Source: Streptomyces sp. H27-H1 (GTDB taxonomy: Bacteria; Actinomycetota; Actinomycetes; Streptomycetales; Streptomycetaceae). Taken from it: a stretch of DNA of 64,000 nucleotides. Under the pieces are notes generated by a model, which was given only the letters and a program-made list of their open reading frames with translations, was not told where the DNA came from and ran no database searches. Position 1 is the stretch's first letter. Every line of letters begins with the position of its first letter. The stretch lies in the NCBI RefSeq assembly GCF_026627445.1, contig NZ_JAPNLJ010000010.1, forward strand, positions 62,001 through 126,000, written 5' to 3'. A program made the position numbers and the translations under genes. This document shows positions 44,701 through 51,329 of this stretch, piece by piece.

Positions 44701-46467
44701 CGTCAGCGCCCCGGGCCAGTTGTCGGCGTCGCTCGCGTTGACGAGCAGCTCCGGCTGGAGGGTGTTGGCCTGGAAGTTCTCCGGCGGGTACTGGGCGTCG
44801 ACCTGCGGCTTGGTGTTGGGCGAGTAGGTCAGCTCCAGGGCGGGACGCCAGGCGGAGGTCGCCGAGTTGTCCGAGTGGAACTTCTTCCAGTGCAGCGCGT
44901 CGCCGGTCGGCGCGGTCAGGGCGAGACCGAAGTTGGAGCCGCCGAGGGCCACCTGGTCGAACCAGGCGGTCTGGAGTGTCACCGGCATCTTCACGCCGAC
45001 GTTGGTGGCGCCGGAGCTGTTGCTGCAGGACGCGCCCGGCGCGGGCGTGGTCGACCCGATGGCCGTGCCGAAGCTCGGACCCGGGTAGCTGGTGACGCCC
45101 GAGGGGGTCCACGCCTGCGTGATGTGGTTGACGGAGAACGACTCCGGGGTGCAGGTCGAGGACCAGAGCGCGTACACGTTCAGGGTGGCGGCGGTGACCC
45201 GCTGCCCCGCGAGCGTGCTGCCCAGCGAGGAGAACTGCAGGAAGGAGTTCGCCTTGTTGGTGCCGGAGTCGTACGAGCCGACCTTGATCTGGTTCTCGGT
45301 GGAGTGGTCACCGGAGATCGTGCTCTGGCTGTACGTGGAGTTGCTGGAGGTGACGGTCGGGTCGACGGTCACCGGGTAGACCCGCTCGGGGGCGTCCAGC
45401 CAGGCACGGTCCGCGGTCATCCGCAGCGCCGGCTTCCCGTCCACGCTGATCAGCTCGTAGGTGACGGCGCGGGACTGCGCGGCGTCACCGGAGCGCGGGT
45501 CGATCTTGGAGTCTTCCATGAACGCGTGCGGGATGGTGGCGGTCACCTTGCCGGCGGCGTCGGTGAACTCCACGTCGCCGTCGGCCGCGATCCGCGGCGT
45601 CAGCCCCTTGCCGTCCAGGAGGAAGGTCCAGGAGTTCGCCGCCTTCGCGGAGCGCAGGACGAGGTTCTCCTTGAAGCCCTCGGCGAGCGGCACGAGCTGC
45701 ACGTCGGTGTCGGGCAGTACTCCGGCGTAGGTCGCGGTGCCGTTGTCGGCCACGGTGGGCGCGGCCTTCGCGGCGCCGCTCAACGCGTACGCGAGGGAGC
45801 GGCCGGAGCCGAAGTCGATGGAGGCCAGCCGCTGGTCGGCGGCGTTCGGAGCGAACTCGACGTCGAGCGAGTTGGAGCGCTCCTGGAGCCGGCCGTCCGT
45901 GTCCGCGACCAGACCGGTGTCGATCTGCTTCCAGGTTCCGTCGCCGGCCTTGAAGTTGGTGCGGCCGGCGAAGTGACGGACGGTGGTGGAGCCGTCGGCG
46001 TTGACGTAGAGGTCCGACGTCGCCGTGGACTTCTTGGCGTCCCGCTTGCTGGTCCGGGCGTCGAAGCTCTGCGCCGTTCCCTTGGCCCGGCCGGTCGTGG
46101 CCGTGCCGGGCTCGTCGGTGAACCGCTTGTACGAATCGAGTTCGCCCTTGCCCTTGCCGGGCGCGCGGCCGGCGCCGCCCTCGGCACTGGTGTCGTCGGC
46201 GGAGGCCTTGTGGCCCTTGCCGCGGGCGGTGCCGCCCTGCTGGTCGGGGGTGTCCAGCGGGGACTTGCCGGCCCAGTCCATCAGGCCGGAGAGGGAGAAT
46301 CGGGGCATGCTCAGCGCCGGCAACGTGGCGCCATTGGCTGCCGCCGTCTCGGTGGTGAGCATGCAGGAGAAGGAAATCAGGACGGATAGAGCGGTAGCCC
46401 TCGCTCTTCGCCTACCGGTACGACCCGGTGGGAAGAGGCGAGAGCTCCGGACCCTACGAACACGCAT
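35737..46467 (-). CDS. Giant secreted RHS/YD-repeat polymorphic toxin with Hint module
   Basis: A 3,576-residue protein. Order of modules: signal peptide (1-46); DNRLRE-like adhesion domain (about 355-550); Fn3-like segment to about 660; DUF6531-like opening around 684; LamG/concanavalin domains near 900-1085, 1195-1400 and 1930-2140, the first two opening with AYWRLGE/GYWRLDD and the third with VGRWKLDES; many YD repeats (YDxxG); RHS core LGYQSGWTDPETAKVN with AARWYSPQTGQFNSRD (about 2922-2990); a Lys/Arg/Val-rich stretch (2992-3125); a hydrophobic Gly/Ala region; a Hint self-cleavage domain (about 3290-3443, ending VLVHNC); and a 133-residue C-terminal toxin (3444-3576). RHS shells encapsulate and deliver the toxin to neighbours. 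The start codon's ribosome site is weak. Confidence 0.92.
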   Translation of the reverse strand: MRVRRVRSSRLFPPGRTGRRRARATALSVLISFSCMLTTETAAANGATLPALSMPRFSLSGLMDWAGKSPLDTPDQQGGTARGKGHKASADDTSAEGGAGRAPGKGKGELDSYKRFTDEPGTATTGRAKGTAQSFDARTSKRDAKKSTATSDLYVNADGSTTVRHFAGRTNFKAGDGTWKQIDTGLVADTDGRLQERSNSLDVEFAPNAADQRLASIDFGSGRSLAYALSGAAKAAPTVADNGTATYAGVLPDTDVQLVPLAEGFKENLVLRSAKAANSWTFLLDGKGLTPRIAADGDVEFTDAAGKVTATIPHAFMEDSKIDPRSGDAAQSRAVTYELISVDGKPALRMTADRAWLDAPERVYPVTVDPTVTSSNSTYSQSTISGDHSTENQIKVGSYDSGTNKANSFLQFSSLGSTLAGQRVTAATLNVYALWSSTCTPESFSVNHITQAWTPSGVTSYPGPSFGTAIGSTTPAPGASCSNSSGATNVGVKMPVTLQTAWFDQVALGGSNFGLALTAPTGDALHWKKFHSDNSATSAWRPALELTYSPNTKPQVDAQYPPENFQANTLQPELLVNASDADNWPGALTYSFEVYDADSTSTTPVATSGLIADRAWKVPASKLSWSKNYNWYVSVTDGYDSVLYSASRFSTTVPQPPVTSRLAQNNDGHEFDPSDGNYTTDDTDADVPVVGPSLQIDRSYNSIDPRIDSAFGAGWSTVVDMKAAETKDGAGTVTSVAITYPGGEQVAFGRNTDGSFVPPLGRYARLETVSGGYKLTDKDFTAYSFTQSTTKTGVYAISGIVDFAGRAETFTYNASKQLTKITNTTAGRSLGLTWATPAGATVPHVATVYTDPSVLIDPNSAQTWQYTYTGDQLATVCAPEDWSKCTQYTYTTGNHYRTTVLDADPYAYWRLGEAAGATVTKDTVDTNQGKYNALYRNVTLGSSGLLAGSTQKTATFNGTTSYVEMPSAPGATPSYTTISLWFKTTQAGGVLFYYGDKPLSIADPVVNTSYNTPALYVGTDGKLRGCLATGSCGTTITSAATVTDGQWHQATLTGAGTTQTLYLDGAAQGTKTGQIKDWNTPYIALGAGVNNRGWPAMNASDQLGHFSGQLAEAAIYTEPLTPEVIGAQYQAAKRSAGLLQKITTPGGKTQASLTYGTTDDLVLQATDGNGGTWKLNPATVTGSSQVYRSAVMGSAPSGYWRLDDTQGAAQAANELHTGFGTYNTVTQGVAGPFGTGDVSAAQFNGTSSFVEVPYGPLHTKADRSVELWFKTAKPGVIMSDQSKAPNDPAGVSGDWSDLLYVGADNKLHGHWWSSTCNGNANVSSTAAVTDNAWHHAVLSAAGTTQTLYLDGTKQGSCTGAANDQATTRTFVGAGFSKWYSSPGDVSFFTGSIAEVAVHSKGLSDAEVGQHWSAYKASSGVAPVRTVTLTDPTNKTLTYVYDAELGNRMLATVGTDGKRTTYGYDTAGFLHTVTDANGNRSVTGHDIRGNTVSQSVCQDTAANKCSTAYYSYYPDATTAFPPMDLRNDLLLTERDGRSSGPTDNTYLTSYAYDTGGKLTAVTTPPVPGFPNGRTASTTYTTATTPAAEGGTAVTPAGLVNQVTTAGGKKTTYSYFANGDLAEITDANGAKAKVTYDNLGRQLTRTEISDANPAGLVTSQTYDKNDQVVTETGPTVTNRVTGAAHQARTTTGFDADGNILSQTVSDVTGGDAARTTTMTYDPYNRLAGRTDPGGDTTSFEYDGYGNKVKETDPAGNVNTYTFDGENRPLTTSLLNHTGDPNNPSAPATLVQESRAYDPAGRLASITDSMGWVTAYTYTDDGLSAGVVRKDPQTGKSFTQQANTYDAAGNLLQQVTNDGRTTTAFTVDAADRTTKSVLDPSGLARTTKVSYDPDDNVVTETETDPATGDVSTSDTRYDQLGNVTGKTVHDGTTAPVGRWKLDESAGTTAEDSSGGTNKVTLTSGVTRSTEHGGSAVFGGTSSSYGKTSGPVVNTNGGFSVGAWVRLDDTTANHTFLSQDAVYGNGFQLYYSTAFGWTFNRPNKDEAGLTLTRAVSGTAAVTAGAWTHLFGMYDAEAGKIRLYVNGTLAQETAFTEPWEATGPLQIGRRKVAGSYGEYHKGALSDVQVYGEALTAAQVTAVKGGTLPAAGSSVRTNSWRLDQRGLPLAMTDANGSTTDYGYDEAGQQTTVTEPTVNAEQNGGTPVSVRPVSMTGYNTFGEPTESSDPLGNVAVTAYDAEGQESSTASPNYTAPGASTPITATSWNEYNKLGQVTAEVDPLGARRTYTYTQLGDLASVTDPGGGTTKYVYDTNGDQLSATRPNGAREETTWDYLERPLTSTDIVRQPTQRAFTAINEYDAPGGNLSRTVSPTGITQSYKYNNVGEVTEATDSAGSKSTFTYNMDGQVLTATDPDGTSTKNTYDGFGQATTTSDLDTNGTVLRSSSSSYDRAGNPVTLTDARGHTTTFTNDATGLITKAVQPVSATESITTTFGYDAAGNRTRFTDGRGNPFLTTYNTWGMPESVIEPSTPTHPNAADRTFTTVYDGAGRPKEQRSPGGVVATNEYDVKGRLITQAGTGAEVATISRTYDYDADDRVTAVAGTGTDKNTFSYDDRGLLLSAAGPSGASSFAWNGDGAMTSRTDASGTSSFGYDTAGRLKTVDDAVTGSTLTYGYNVNSDVTSIDYGTGKAKRSYTYDALQRVTNDKLTSPSGAQMSSLTYGWDENGNETSKTTSGLAGSSANTYTYDWANRLSSWNNGTTTEAYGYDGAGNRTRVGGDTYTYDARNRLTSDGHSSYAYTTRGTMSSVTDEGGRTTSIKADAFNRVINEGDRTYAYDGLDRVLSASTPTSGPLFSFQYSGAGNDVASDGMATYSRDTDGSLVGVKTGVASVLALTDLHTDVVGQFTATGEALTGSTTYSPFGKVVSTQGMAGQLGYQSGWTDPETAKVNMAARWYSPQTGQFNSRDTVAQNPLPASVTANGYAYANANPMTVTDPTGHWGDWFKKIAKKVTQKVTHTVSTAWHATVATVHKAAVVVKQAARQVKQAVKKTVYRTYRAVKKTVRYVNDSVRKVKRYVKRTYRAVKKVAHKVVKHVKKQVRKVAKAVKHVAKKVVKAAKKVGRAVKKAAKATANFVKQHASTIASVAVGIAVFAGCTAITAGVGAIGCAALAGAVANGVGYMMSDGPKTLGGFAMAVGVGALTGAVGGVAGGFAAGAAGRLLSGTAGRILSGAASGATEGAATGAVEYGTSCINSREGCSVGGVAKATVIGAAMGGIFGAAGSVRGPKSKAGQGADAPTSCRVGTPHSFTGTTLVVLANGSAKPIADVKAGDYVLTAEPGKKKKEKHRVKEVIVTKTDRDYVDVVVATKDGPKTIQTTKHHQFYESTRNAWTQAGDLKAGQQLQNGDGELTAIVEVKSYTADRVTYDLSVEGLHTYYVVAGTTSTSVLVHNCNVTVYRAQRAGGFSERVHIDTDGNVTMSGDSMIHVNMSGNIAHTETFRGASSQIVAFDVPQSFVDEVRAAAMRQRRPKSMSRREWNIDSVGRPQIDDPKVAKDLYGIPADMFRGKNFSAFEKAVVPGSGRVVR

Positions 46468-46525
46468 GGGCGAGCCTTTACTTACGCGAAGTTTATGAAA
46501 TCCTCGCGAGACTGCCCGACCAGCG

Positions 46526-46535
46526 AACGTACGTT
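46526..46535. promoter_or_regulatory. Palindrome upstream of the RHS gene
   Basis: AACGTACGTT, a perfect 10-bp palindrome 60 bp before the RHS start in the 129-bp space that separates it from the BMP-like gene. The same space has a short CGGCGC/GCGCCG hairpin at its right end, possibly the terminator of the upstream gene. Confidence 0.35.
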
Positions 46536-46596
46536 TGAGCCGGGGTAGGTCCTTTTACTAGGCCTTTACCCGCCACTCGAGACCGGCGCTTGACCG

Positions 46597-47205
46597 CTAT
46601 GCGCCGGACGACGCCTTGACGGCTCGCCTGACGGCCTCCGCCACGGCCTCCTTGAGTCCGTCACCGGACTTCACCACGGTGATGTTCCCGGCCGCCTCCG
46701 GGCCGTCCACCACGACGAAGCGCGCCTTCGGATGCTCCGTCGCCCCTGCCCGCGTGGCCTCCACCTGGGGAGCGCCGACGGCAAGCACCACGTCGCACTT
46801 GCGCTGCATCAGGCTGTTGAAGAACGGCCGGGCGTTCTCGGTGGACGGCTCTCCCACGACCGGAACGTAGGTGACGCGCGCACGCGTCTCCTGCGAGGCC
46901 GCCTGCATCCCCTCCCACACCGGAGCGGCGGGCGCACCGGTCACGATGCCCTTTTCGTCCGTCAGCAGGCAGGCGTCGAACTCCTTGTACTGGCGCGCCC
47001 TCGGGTCGGGCGGGCCGCCCGGCTCGCCTCCGGCGAACACCCACACGCCCACCAGGGCGAGCACCGACACGACCGCGCCGCCCAGCGTCCACCCCGAACG
47101 ACCGCGCAGCGCGCCGCTCACCCGTGCCAGCACCCGGCCGAGGAGCGTACCGCTCCTGGCTTCGGGGCGATCTGCCCCGTTCCTCCACGTACGTCGCGTC
47201 TTCAT
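46597..47205 (-). CDS. Membrane-anchored BMP/PnrA-like binding domain protein
   Basis: A 202-residue protein with an N-terminal cytoplasmic tail, one span around residues 38-58 (WTLGGAVVSVLALVGVWVFAG) and an external domain resembling the first lobe of BMP-family nucleoside-binding proteins: FDACLLTDEKGIVTGAPAAPVWEGMQAASQE, CDVVLAVGAPQVEATRAGA and HPKARFVVVDG. It lacks the second lobe, so it is about half of a normal binding protein. Coupled by ATGA overlap to the membrane protein upstream. May sense a small molecule for the adjacent kinase, which is inference. GGAG lies 6 nt before the ATG. Confidence 0.75.
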   Translation of the reverse strand: MKTRRTWRNGADRPEARSGTLLGRVLARVSGALRGRSGWTLGGAVVSVLALVGVWVFAGGEPGGPPDPRARQYKEFDACLLTDEKGIVTGAPAAPVWEGMQAASQETRARVTYVPVVGEPSTENARPFFNSLMQRKCDVVLAVGAPQVEATRAGATEHPKARFVVVDGPEAAGNITVVKSGDGLKEAVAEAVRRAVKASSGA

Positions 47206-47546
47206 CGGGGCTCCGCCGCCAGTCTCTTGGCGAACACGCAGTGCAGGGCGGCGCCCGCCGTGGAGAGGAACAGCAGCAGGGCGTCGGCGCCGAACTGCCA
47301 GCCGTGGGTCTCCTCCGGCGTGAGCGCTATCTGGAACCACCAGGCGACGGTGGTGCAGCCGAAGAGGAGGGCTGCCCACCAGTCGGCGCGCGCACCCCGG
47401 CGCCGTGCGATGACCAGCGAGGGCACCGCACCCAGGACTCCGAGGCTCAGCACCGGTACGGCCGCCAGGAGGGCCCTGGGAAGAAGCCCGGGAAGGGTCC
47501 TCTCGCGCGGCGGGGCCACACTCTCGACGGCGACGGTGTCCTTCAC
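47202..47546 (-). CDS. Small three-span membrane protein, paralogue of 49195-49785
   Basis: A 114-residue protein with three hydrophobic segments (about 22-45, 54-72 and 85-108). Its pattern LPRALLAAVPVLSLGVLG, then ADWWAALLFGCTTVAWWF and HGWQFGADALLLFLSTAGAALH matches position by position the core of the 196-residue membrane protein at 49195 (LLPILSCGLL, RDWWLLAASGVLAVVW, TGWQANTGAIG). GTG at 47546 with GAGAGG upstream. Lies downstream of the kinase (116-bp gap) and overlaps the BMP-like gene. No named family recognised. Confidence 0.75.
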   Translation of the reverse strand: MKDTVAVESVAPPRERTLPGLLPRALLAAVPVLSLGVLGAVPSLVIARRRGARADWWAALLFGCTTVAWWFQIALTPEETHGWQFGADALLLFLSTAGAALHCVFAKRLAAEPR

Positions 47547-47662
47547 GATCGACTACCTCTCGGGAACGCATTGACACATACGGATGCGGACAGGACGCCG
47601 TACGGTACACCGCTGACCGGAAGCACCCGTTCCCGGGTCCGTGATCGCGAAAGCCCGCTCCG

Positions 47663-49198
47663 TCAGCGCACCCGACCCAGCCATTGGAGGGTCCGCCGAA
47701 CCTCCGCCGAGAAGGGGTGGGCCGGGCCGTGCAGGCGTTCCGCGTCGAAGAGGAGGCGGGCCAGGGTGTCGTGGGCGGCCGCGCGGTCGCCGAGGGAGAG
47801 CAGCAGGTGCGCTATGCGGCGGCGGACCTCCAGGGGCAGGCCGGGGTCCGGGTTCGCGTAGTGGTTCTCGAAGAGCGGCAGCAGCGCGCGGTACTCGGCG
47901 AGGGCGGCCCCCGGTTCGCCGAGCTGTTCCAGGCACTGGGCCGCGTCGTAGCGAAAGCGCAGGGCGCTCGGGTCGCCGGCCGGGAACTCCTCCGCGAGGC
48001 GATGTAGTTCGGGCAGGGCGCGGCGGTACTGGCCGTCGTCCATCAGCGTGGCCGCGTACTGCTTGCGCAGGGAGCGGACCACCGGCGAGTGCACGCCGTG
48101 CTGCTCGGCCGCCGCCGGGAGGATGCCGCCGAGGATGTCCACGGCCTGGGTGAGCATGCCCTGGTCCAGGAGCTTCTTGGCCTCCTCAACGGCCGCCGGG
48201 ACGTCCGGCCTCGGCGGCGCGGGCGGGGTGGCGGGCCGGGGAGGGATCACGGTGACCCGGTCGGGCCAGGGGGCCTGCGGGCGCAGGAAGGGCCGGGTCG
48301 GGTCGAGCGGGCCAATCCCCCGGACTCCGTCCGGGGGGACCCCCAGAGCGCCCGAGCCCCGGTGGGGCAGCAGAGGCGCGAGGGCCGCGTACACCGCCTG
48401 CGCGGAGGCGGGCCGCTCCTGCGGGTCCTTCGCCAGCAGTTGCAGGAGTACGGCTTCCAGCTGCTGCGGGACCTCCGGGCGCAACTGGCGCACCGGGACC
48501 GGGGCTTCGTACAGGTGGCGGTGGAGCACCCCGAGCGCCGTGGATCCGGCGAAGGGGACGTTGCCGGACAGGAGCTCGTAGAGCACCACGCCGAGCGCGT
48601 ACAGGTCGGTGTGCGGACCGACGGCCCCGCCCATGGCCTGCTCGGGCGCCATGTACGCGGGACTGCCGATCGGCGAACCGGTGCTGGTGAGGCGGGTGGT
48701 GTCGGTGTCCATCACCGAGGCGACGCCGAGGTCCAGGACCAGCACGGTCCCGTCGGGGCGGACCATCACATTGCGCGGCTTCAGGTCCCGGTGCACGATC
48801 GGCACGGCGTGCACGGCCGACAGCACCGAGCACAACTGCGCGATCACCGAGACCGCCCAGGGCCACGGGTAGGGATCGTGCTCGGCGAGGTGGTCGGCGA
48901 GGTCGGCGCCCTCGACGTACTGCATGACGAGGTACAGCTCGTCGCCGTCGTTGCCCGCGTCGTGCACGGTGACCAGCCCGGGGTGGTCCACCTGCGCGGT
49001 GACCCGGCATTCGCGCACGAAGCGGCGGCGCAGCTCCTCGGCGACGGAGCCGGGGCCGGCCACCTTGTCGGGGCGCAGCAGCTTGACCGCGACGCGGCGG
49101 TCCAGCCGCCGGTCGTACGCCGTCCAGACCTGGCCCATGCCGCCCTGGCCCAGGATGGTGGCGAGCTGGTAGCGGTCCCCGATGAGCCGGTCCGTCAC
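47663..49198 (-). CDS. Soluble Ser/Thr protein kinase with TPR-like C-terminus
   Basis: A 511-residue PknB-type kinase. Glycine loop ILGQGGMGQV near residue 16, catalytic Lys in RVAVKLLRPD near 38, Glu in helix C around ELRRRFVREC, HRDLKPRNVM near 135, DLG in place of DFG (LDLGVAS), activation segment with SPAYMAPEQA. A Pro-rich linker (about 285-330) leads to a helical repeat region (340-511: AVDILGGILPAA, ALPELHRLAEEF, ALAEYRALLPLF) that reads as TPRs. There is no membrane span, unusual for PknB relatives; the membrane protein encoded just upstream (4-bp GTGA overlap) may localise it. Confidence 0.93.
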   Translation of the reverse strand: MTDRLIGDRYQLATILGQGGMGQVWTAYDRRLDRRVAVKLLRPDKVAGPGSVAEELRRRFVRECRVTAQVDHPGLVTVHDAGNDGDELYLVMQYVEGADLADHLAEHDPYPWPWAVSVIAQLCSVLSAVHAVPIVHRDLKPRNVMVRPDGTVLVLDLGVASVMDTDTTRLTSTGSPIGSPAYMAPEQAMGGAVGPHTDLYALGVVLYELLSGNVPFAGSTALGVLHRHLYEAPVPVRQLRPEVPQQLEAVLLQLLAKDPQERPASAQAVYAALAPLLPHRGSGALGVPPDGVRGIGPLDPTRPFLRPQAPWPDRVTVIPPRPATPPAPPRPDVPAAVEEAKKLLDQGMLTQAVDILGGILPAAAEQHGVHSPVVRSLRKQYAATLMDDGQYRRALPELHRLAEEFPAGDPSALRFRYDAAQCLEQLGEPGAALAEYRALLPLFENHYANPDPGLPLEVRRRIAHLLLSLGDRAAAHDTLARLLFDAERLHGPAHPFSAEVRRTLQWLGRVR

Positions 49199-49785
49199 GG
49201 GCGGGGGCCCTCGTTGTGGGGCGGCTGCTGCTTGCGCAGGAGCTCGCTGAGCTCGTCGAGTTCGGCGCGGACCTGCCCGATGCGCGGGGGCGGCGTCGGG
49301 GCGGGCGCGGGCTCGGGGGCCTGCCGCGGAGTGGGCGCGGGCGTCTGGTGCGGGACGGGCGGGTACCCGTAGGAGGGCGGCCGCTGGGTCGGTGTGTACG
49401 GGGAGGCGGCCGGCGGGTACCACCCGAGGGCGGGCGCCGCCTGGCGCGCCTGGTGGTACCGGATGTCGGTGACGAGGTAGTACACGGTGATCGACAGGCC
49501 GGTCAGGACCGTGCCGATCGCGCCGGTGTTGGCCTGCCAGCCGGTGTTGTCGGGGGTCGGGTCGGAGCCGGACAGCACCGTCCAGACCACCGCGAGCACG
49601 CCGGACGCCGCCAGCAGCCACCAGTCCCGGCGCTGACGGGTGACCAGCGCGAGCCGCAGCATCGTCCCCCAGGCGAGGAGACCGCAGCTCAGGATGGGCA
49701 GCAGCGCGAACAGCACGCGGAGCGCCACCACGCCCCCGGTGCTGGGCTGGTGACCGTGGGGCGGCGGAGTGCCGGGGCCGTGCAT
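49195..49785 (-). CDS. Three-span membrane protein with cytoplasmic Pro-rich tail, coupled to the kinase
   Basis: A 196-residue protein. Hydrophobic segments at about residues 18-46 (VVALRVLFALLPILSCGLLAWG), 54-72 (WWLLAASGVLAVVWTVLSG) and 85-102 (GAIGTVLTGLSITVYYLV), then a Pro/Tyr-rich tail (PSYGYPPVP, TPAPTPRQAPEPAPAPTPPP) ending with a short charged helix VRAELDELSELLRKQQ. The stop overlaps the kinase start. The tail may be a kinase substrate or docking site. ATG at 49785 with AGGAG 5 nt upstream was chosen over a more upstream ATG. Same fold as the 114-residue protein at 47202. Confidence 0.75.
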   Translation of the reverse strand: MHGPGTPPPHGHQPSTGGVVALRVLFALLPILSCGLLAWGTMLRLALVTRQRRDWWLLAASGVLAVVWTVLSGSDPTPDNTGWQANTGAIGTVLTGLSITVYYLVTDIRYHQARQAAPALGWYPPAASPYTPTQRPPSYGYPPVPHQTPAPTPRQAPEPAPAPTPPPRIGQVRAELDELSELLRKQQPPHNEGPRP

Positions 49786-50098
49786 CGCTGCTCCTGACGG
49801 GCCGTGCGAAGGAAGGACGGGGAGGAGGGAAGGGCTGGAAGGGCGGGGAAGTGCGCGGGAAGTTCCGGGTCTGAGCGTATACAGCGTTTCCGGCCGGGAG
49901 TGAGGGGATGTGCTCAACCGTTGTACGGTCGCGGCCCGGCCGGGCCGCCGCCCCCGCCCGCGCGCTCAGTGCGGCCTGACCGTACCGTCCGACAGCCCGT
50001 CGTGCAGACCCTGTACGAGCTGCTCCCCGAGCCGGGCGGCCGGCCTCAGGCCAGGCCAGGCCAGGCCATCGTGACGATCGAGGCCAAGGACGGCTTCT
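49786..50098. other. Non-coding stretch
   Basis: No credible gene. A short direct repeat GGCCAGGCCAGGCCAGGCCA-like run lies at about 50050-50070, just after the stop of the ComB-like gene. Confidence 0.4.
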
Positions 50099-50833
50099 TC
50101 ACGACCGTCGACCGCCAGGACCGGAAGGAGGCCCGACGCCGCTCGGCGCAGGCACGGCGCGCGGACGCAGGACCATGAGCGGGCCCTCCAGGGCCGCCAC
50201 CATGGCGAAGGGGAACCGGTCGAGCTCGAGACAGAGTTCGACGTCATCGGGATGAACTCCCTGACGCACACCCTCCGCCAGCTCGGTGGCGGCGCGCGAC
50301 GCGGCGGCGCGACGGAGGAACTCGGCGGCATCCGTGCCGGTCCCGGCGGCTCGCCGGGCGATGTACTGAGCGCACGCCAGATCCTCGTCGGCCCGCCCGT
50401 CCTCGCCGGTGACGACGAAGGTGACACCGTCGCCGCCGCGCGTCTCCAGGAGCCGAGCCGTCGCCTCCGCCACCACGAAGCTCGCGCACAGCACGAGCGG
50501 CGCGTCCTTGACCGCCAGGGCGCCGACCGTCCCCGCCGTGGTCTTCTGCACGACGGTCCGTCCGCCGAGGTCGACGGAGCGCAGCAGGCCCGGCGAGTTG
50601 ACGGCGTCGAACCCGGGCGCGGGCGGACCGTCCTTGAGCGCCACCCAATCCGGGTGGCGGGCCTTGAGCGCCAGGGCCTCGTCCAGCGACCCGGCGAGAA
50701 CGATCTTCTCCGCCCCTCGGGCGAAGGCCCAGGCGGCCACGGTGAAAGCGCGCATGACGTCAACGAGCACCGCCACGGACGGGGTTTCGGCCAGCTCGGC
50801 GCTACCAAGGAAACGGGAGTCCATTCCGGTCAT
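50099..50833 (-). CDS. 2-phosphosulfolactate phosphatase-like (ComB family) protein
   Basis: A 244-residue member of the ComB family, which dephosphorylates 2-phosphosulfolactate in archaeal coenzyme M synthesis and has broader roles in bacteria. Key blocks: [53 protein letters not shown], and ALVLCASF-like [14 protein letters not shown], then [20 protein letters not shown] with the acidic metal site. Streptomyces do not make coenzyme M, so the substrate is unknown. Start uncertain: the ATG at 50833 is preferred; GTG at 50839 and ATG at 50824 are also in frame. Confidence 0.85.
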   Translation of the reverse strand: MTGMDSRFLGSAELAETPSVAVLVDVMRAFTVAAWAFARGAEKIVLAGSLDEALALKARHPDWVALKDGPPAPGFDAVNSPGLLRSVDLGGRTVVQKTTAGTVGALAVKDAPLVLCASFVVAEATARLLETRGGDGVTFVVTGEDGRADEDLACAQYIARRAAGTGTDAAEFLRRAAASRAATELAEGVRQGVHPDDVELCLELDRFPFAMVAALEGPLMVLRPRAVPAPSGVGPPSGPGGRRS

Positions 50834-51062
50834 GATCACGCCCCCCGACCCGGGGCACCGGGAGGGTGACGCGCCTCACGCGACTACGGCGTCCCGGCCT
50901 CCTTCAGCCGCCGCACCGGCGCGGCATCGCGCTCTTGTCGGCCGCCGTCACGGACAGCGAACCGGAGACCGGCAGGCTTTACGGGACGTTCCAACACTCC
51001 GGCGAGCGAATCGACCCAAAGCCGCGTAGCGTCGCAAAAGGGATTACGGAAGGAGCCCGAGC

Positions 51063-51236
51063 ATGGGGATCTTTGACAGGTTCAAGGGTCAGGCCAAGGA
51101 CAAGGCCAAGGACATCTCCGACAACGTCGAAGCCGAGGCCAACGAGAAGACCGGCAACAAGTACGCCGACCGGATCGACAAGGCCCAGCAGCAGATGGAA
51201 GGCAGGCTCGGCATCGACGACGACCCGACGAAGTAG
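51063..51236 (+). CDS. MT0933-like antitoxin-family small protein
   Basis: A 57-residue highly charged protein, MGIFDRFKGQAKDKAKDI at the start, then NEKTGNKYADRIDKAQQQ and an acidic end DDDPTK. It matches the small mycobacterial/streptomycete family with the GGKYxDKID core often labelled antitoxin. AAGGAG lies 7 nt before the ATG. No toxin gene of matching type is next to it (ComB-like upstream on the other strand, mfd downstream), so its antitoxin role here is unproven. A hairpin follows. Confidence 0.82.
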   Translation: MGIFDRFKGQAKDKAKDISDNVEAEANEKTGNKYADRIDKAQQQMEGRLGIDDDPTK

Positions 51237-51253
51237 CCCCAGCGGGAACGCGA

Positions 51254-51295
51254 ACGGCCGCGGCCGGGGACCGGGAAGGCCCCCACCGCGGCCGT
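51254..51295. terminator. Bidirectional hairpin between small antitoxin-like gene and mfd
   Basis: ACGGCCGCGG (51254-51263) pairs with CCGCGGCCGT (51286-51295), loop 22 nt that is itself GC-rich. Serves the antitoxin-like gene (+) and mfd (-). Confidence 0.7.
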
Positions 51296-51329
51296 CGCCA
51301 CGTCCGGGTACGAGTGCCGGGCTACCCGC

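Noticed and set aside
35692..46389. Very long open frames on the plus strand opposite the RHS gene (2,211 and 1,308 residues)
   Set aside because: They run antisense to a coherent multi-domain protein, are rich in Arg/Gly/Val without domain motifs, and are expected mirror frames of GC-rich DNA.
49804..50178. 124-residue plus-strand frame with a protein-like stretch near the ComB 3' end
   Set aside because: The plausible part is antisense to ComB, and most of the frame is low-complexity Arg/Pro/Gly. No ribosome site.
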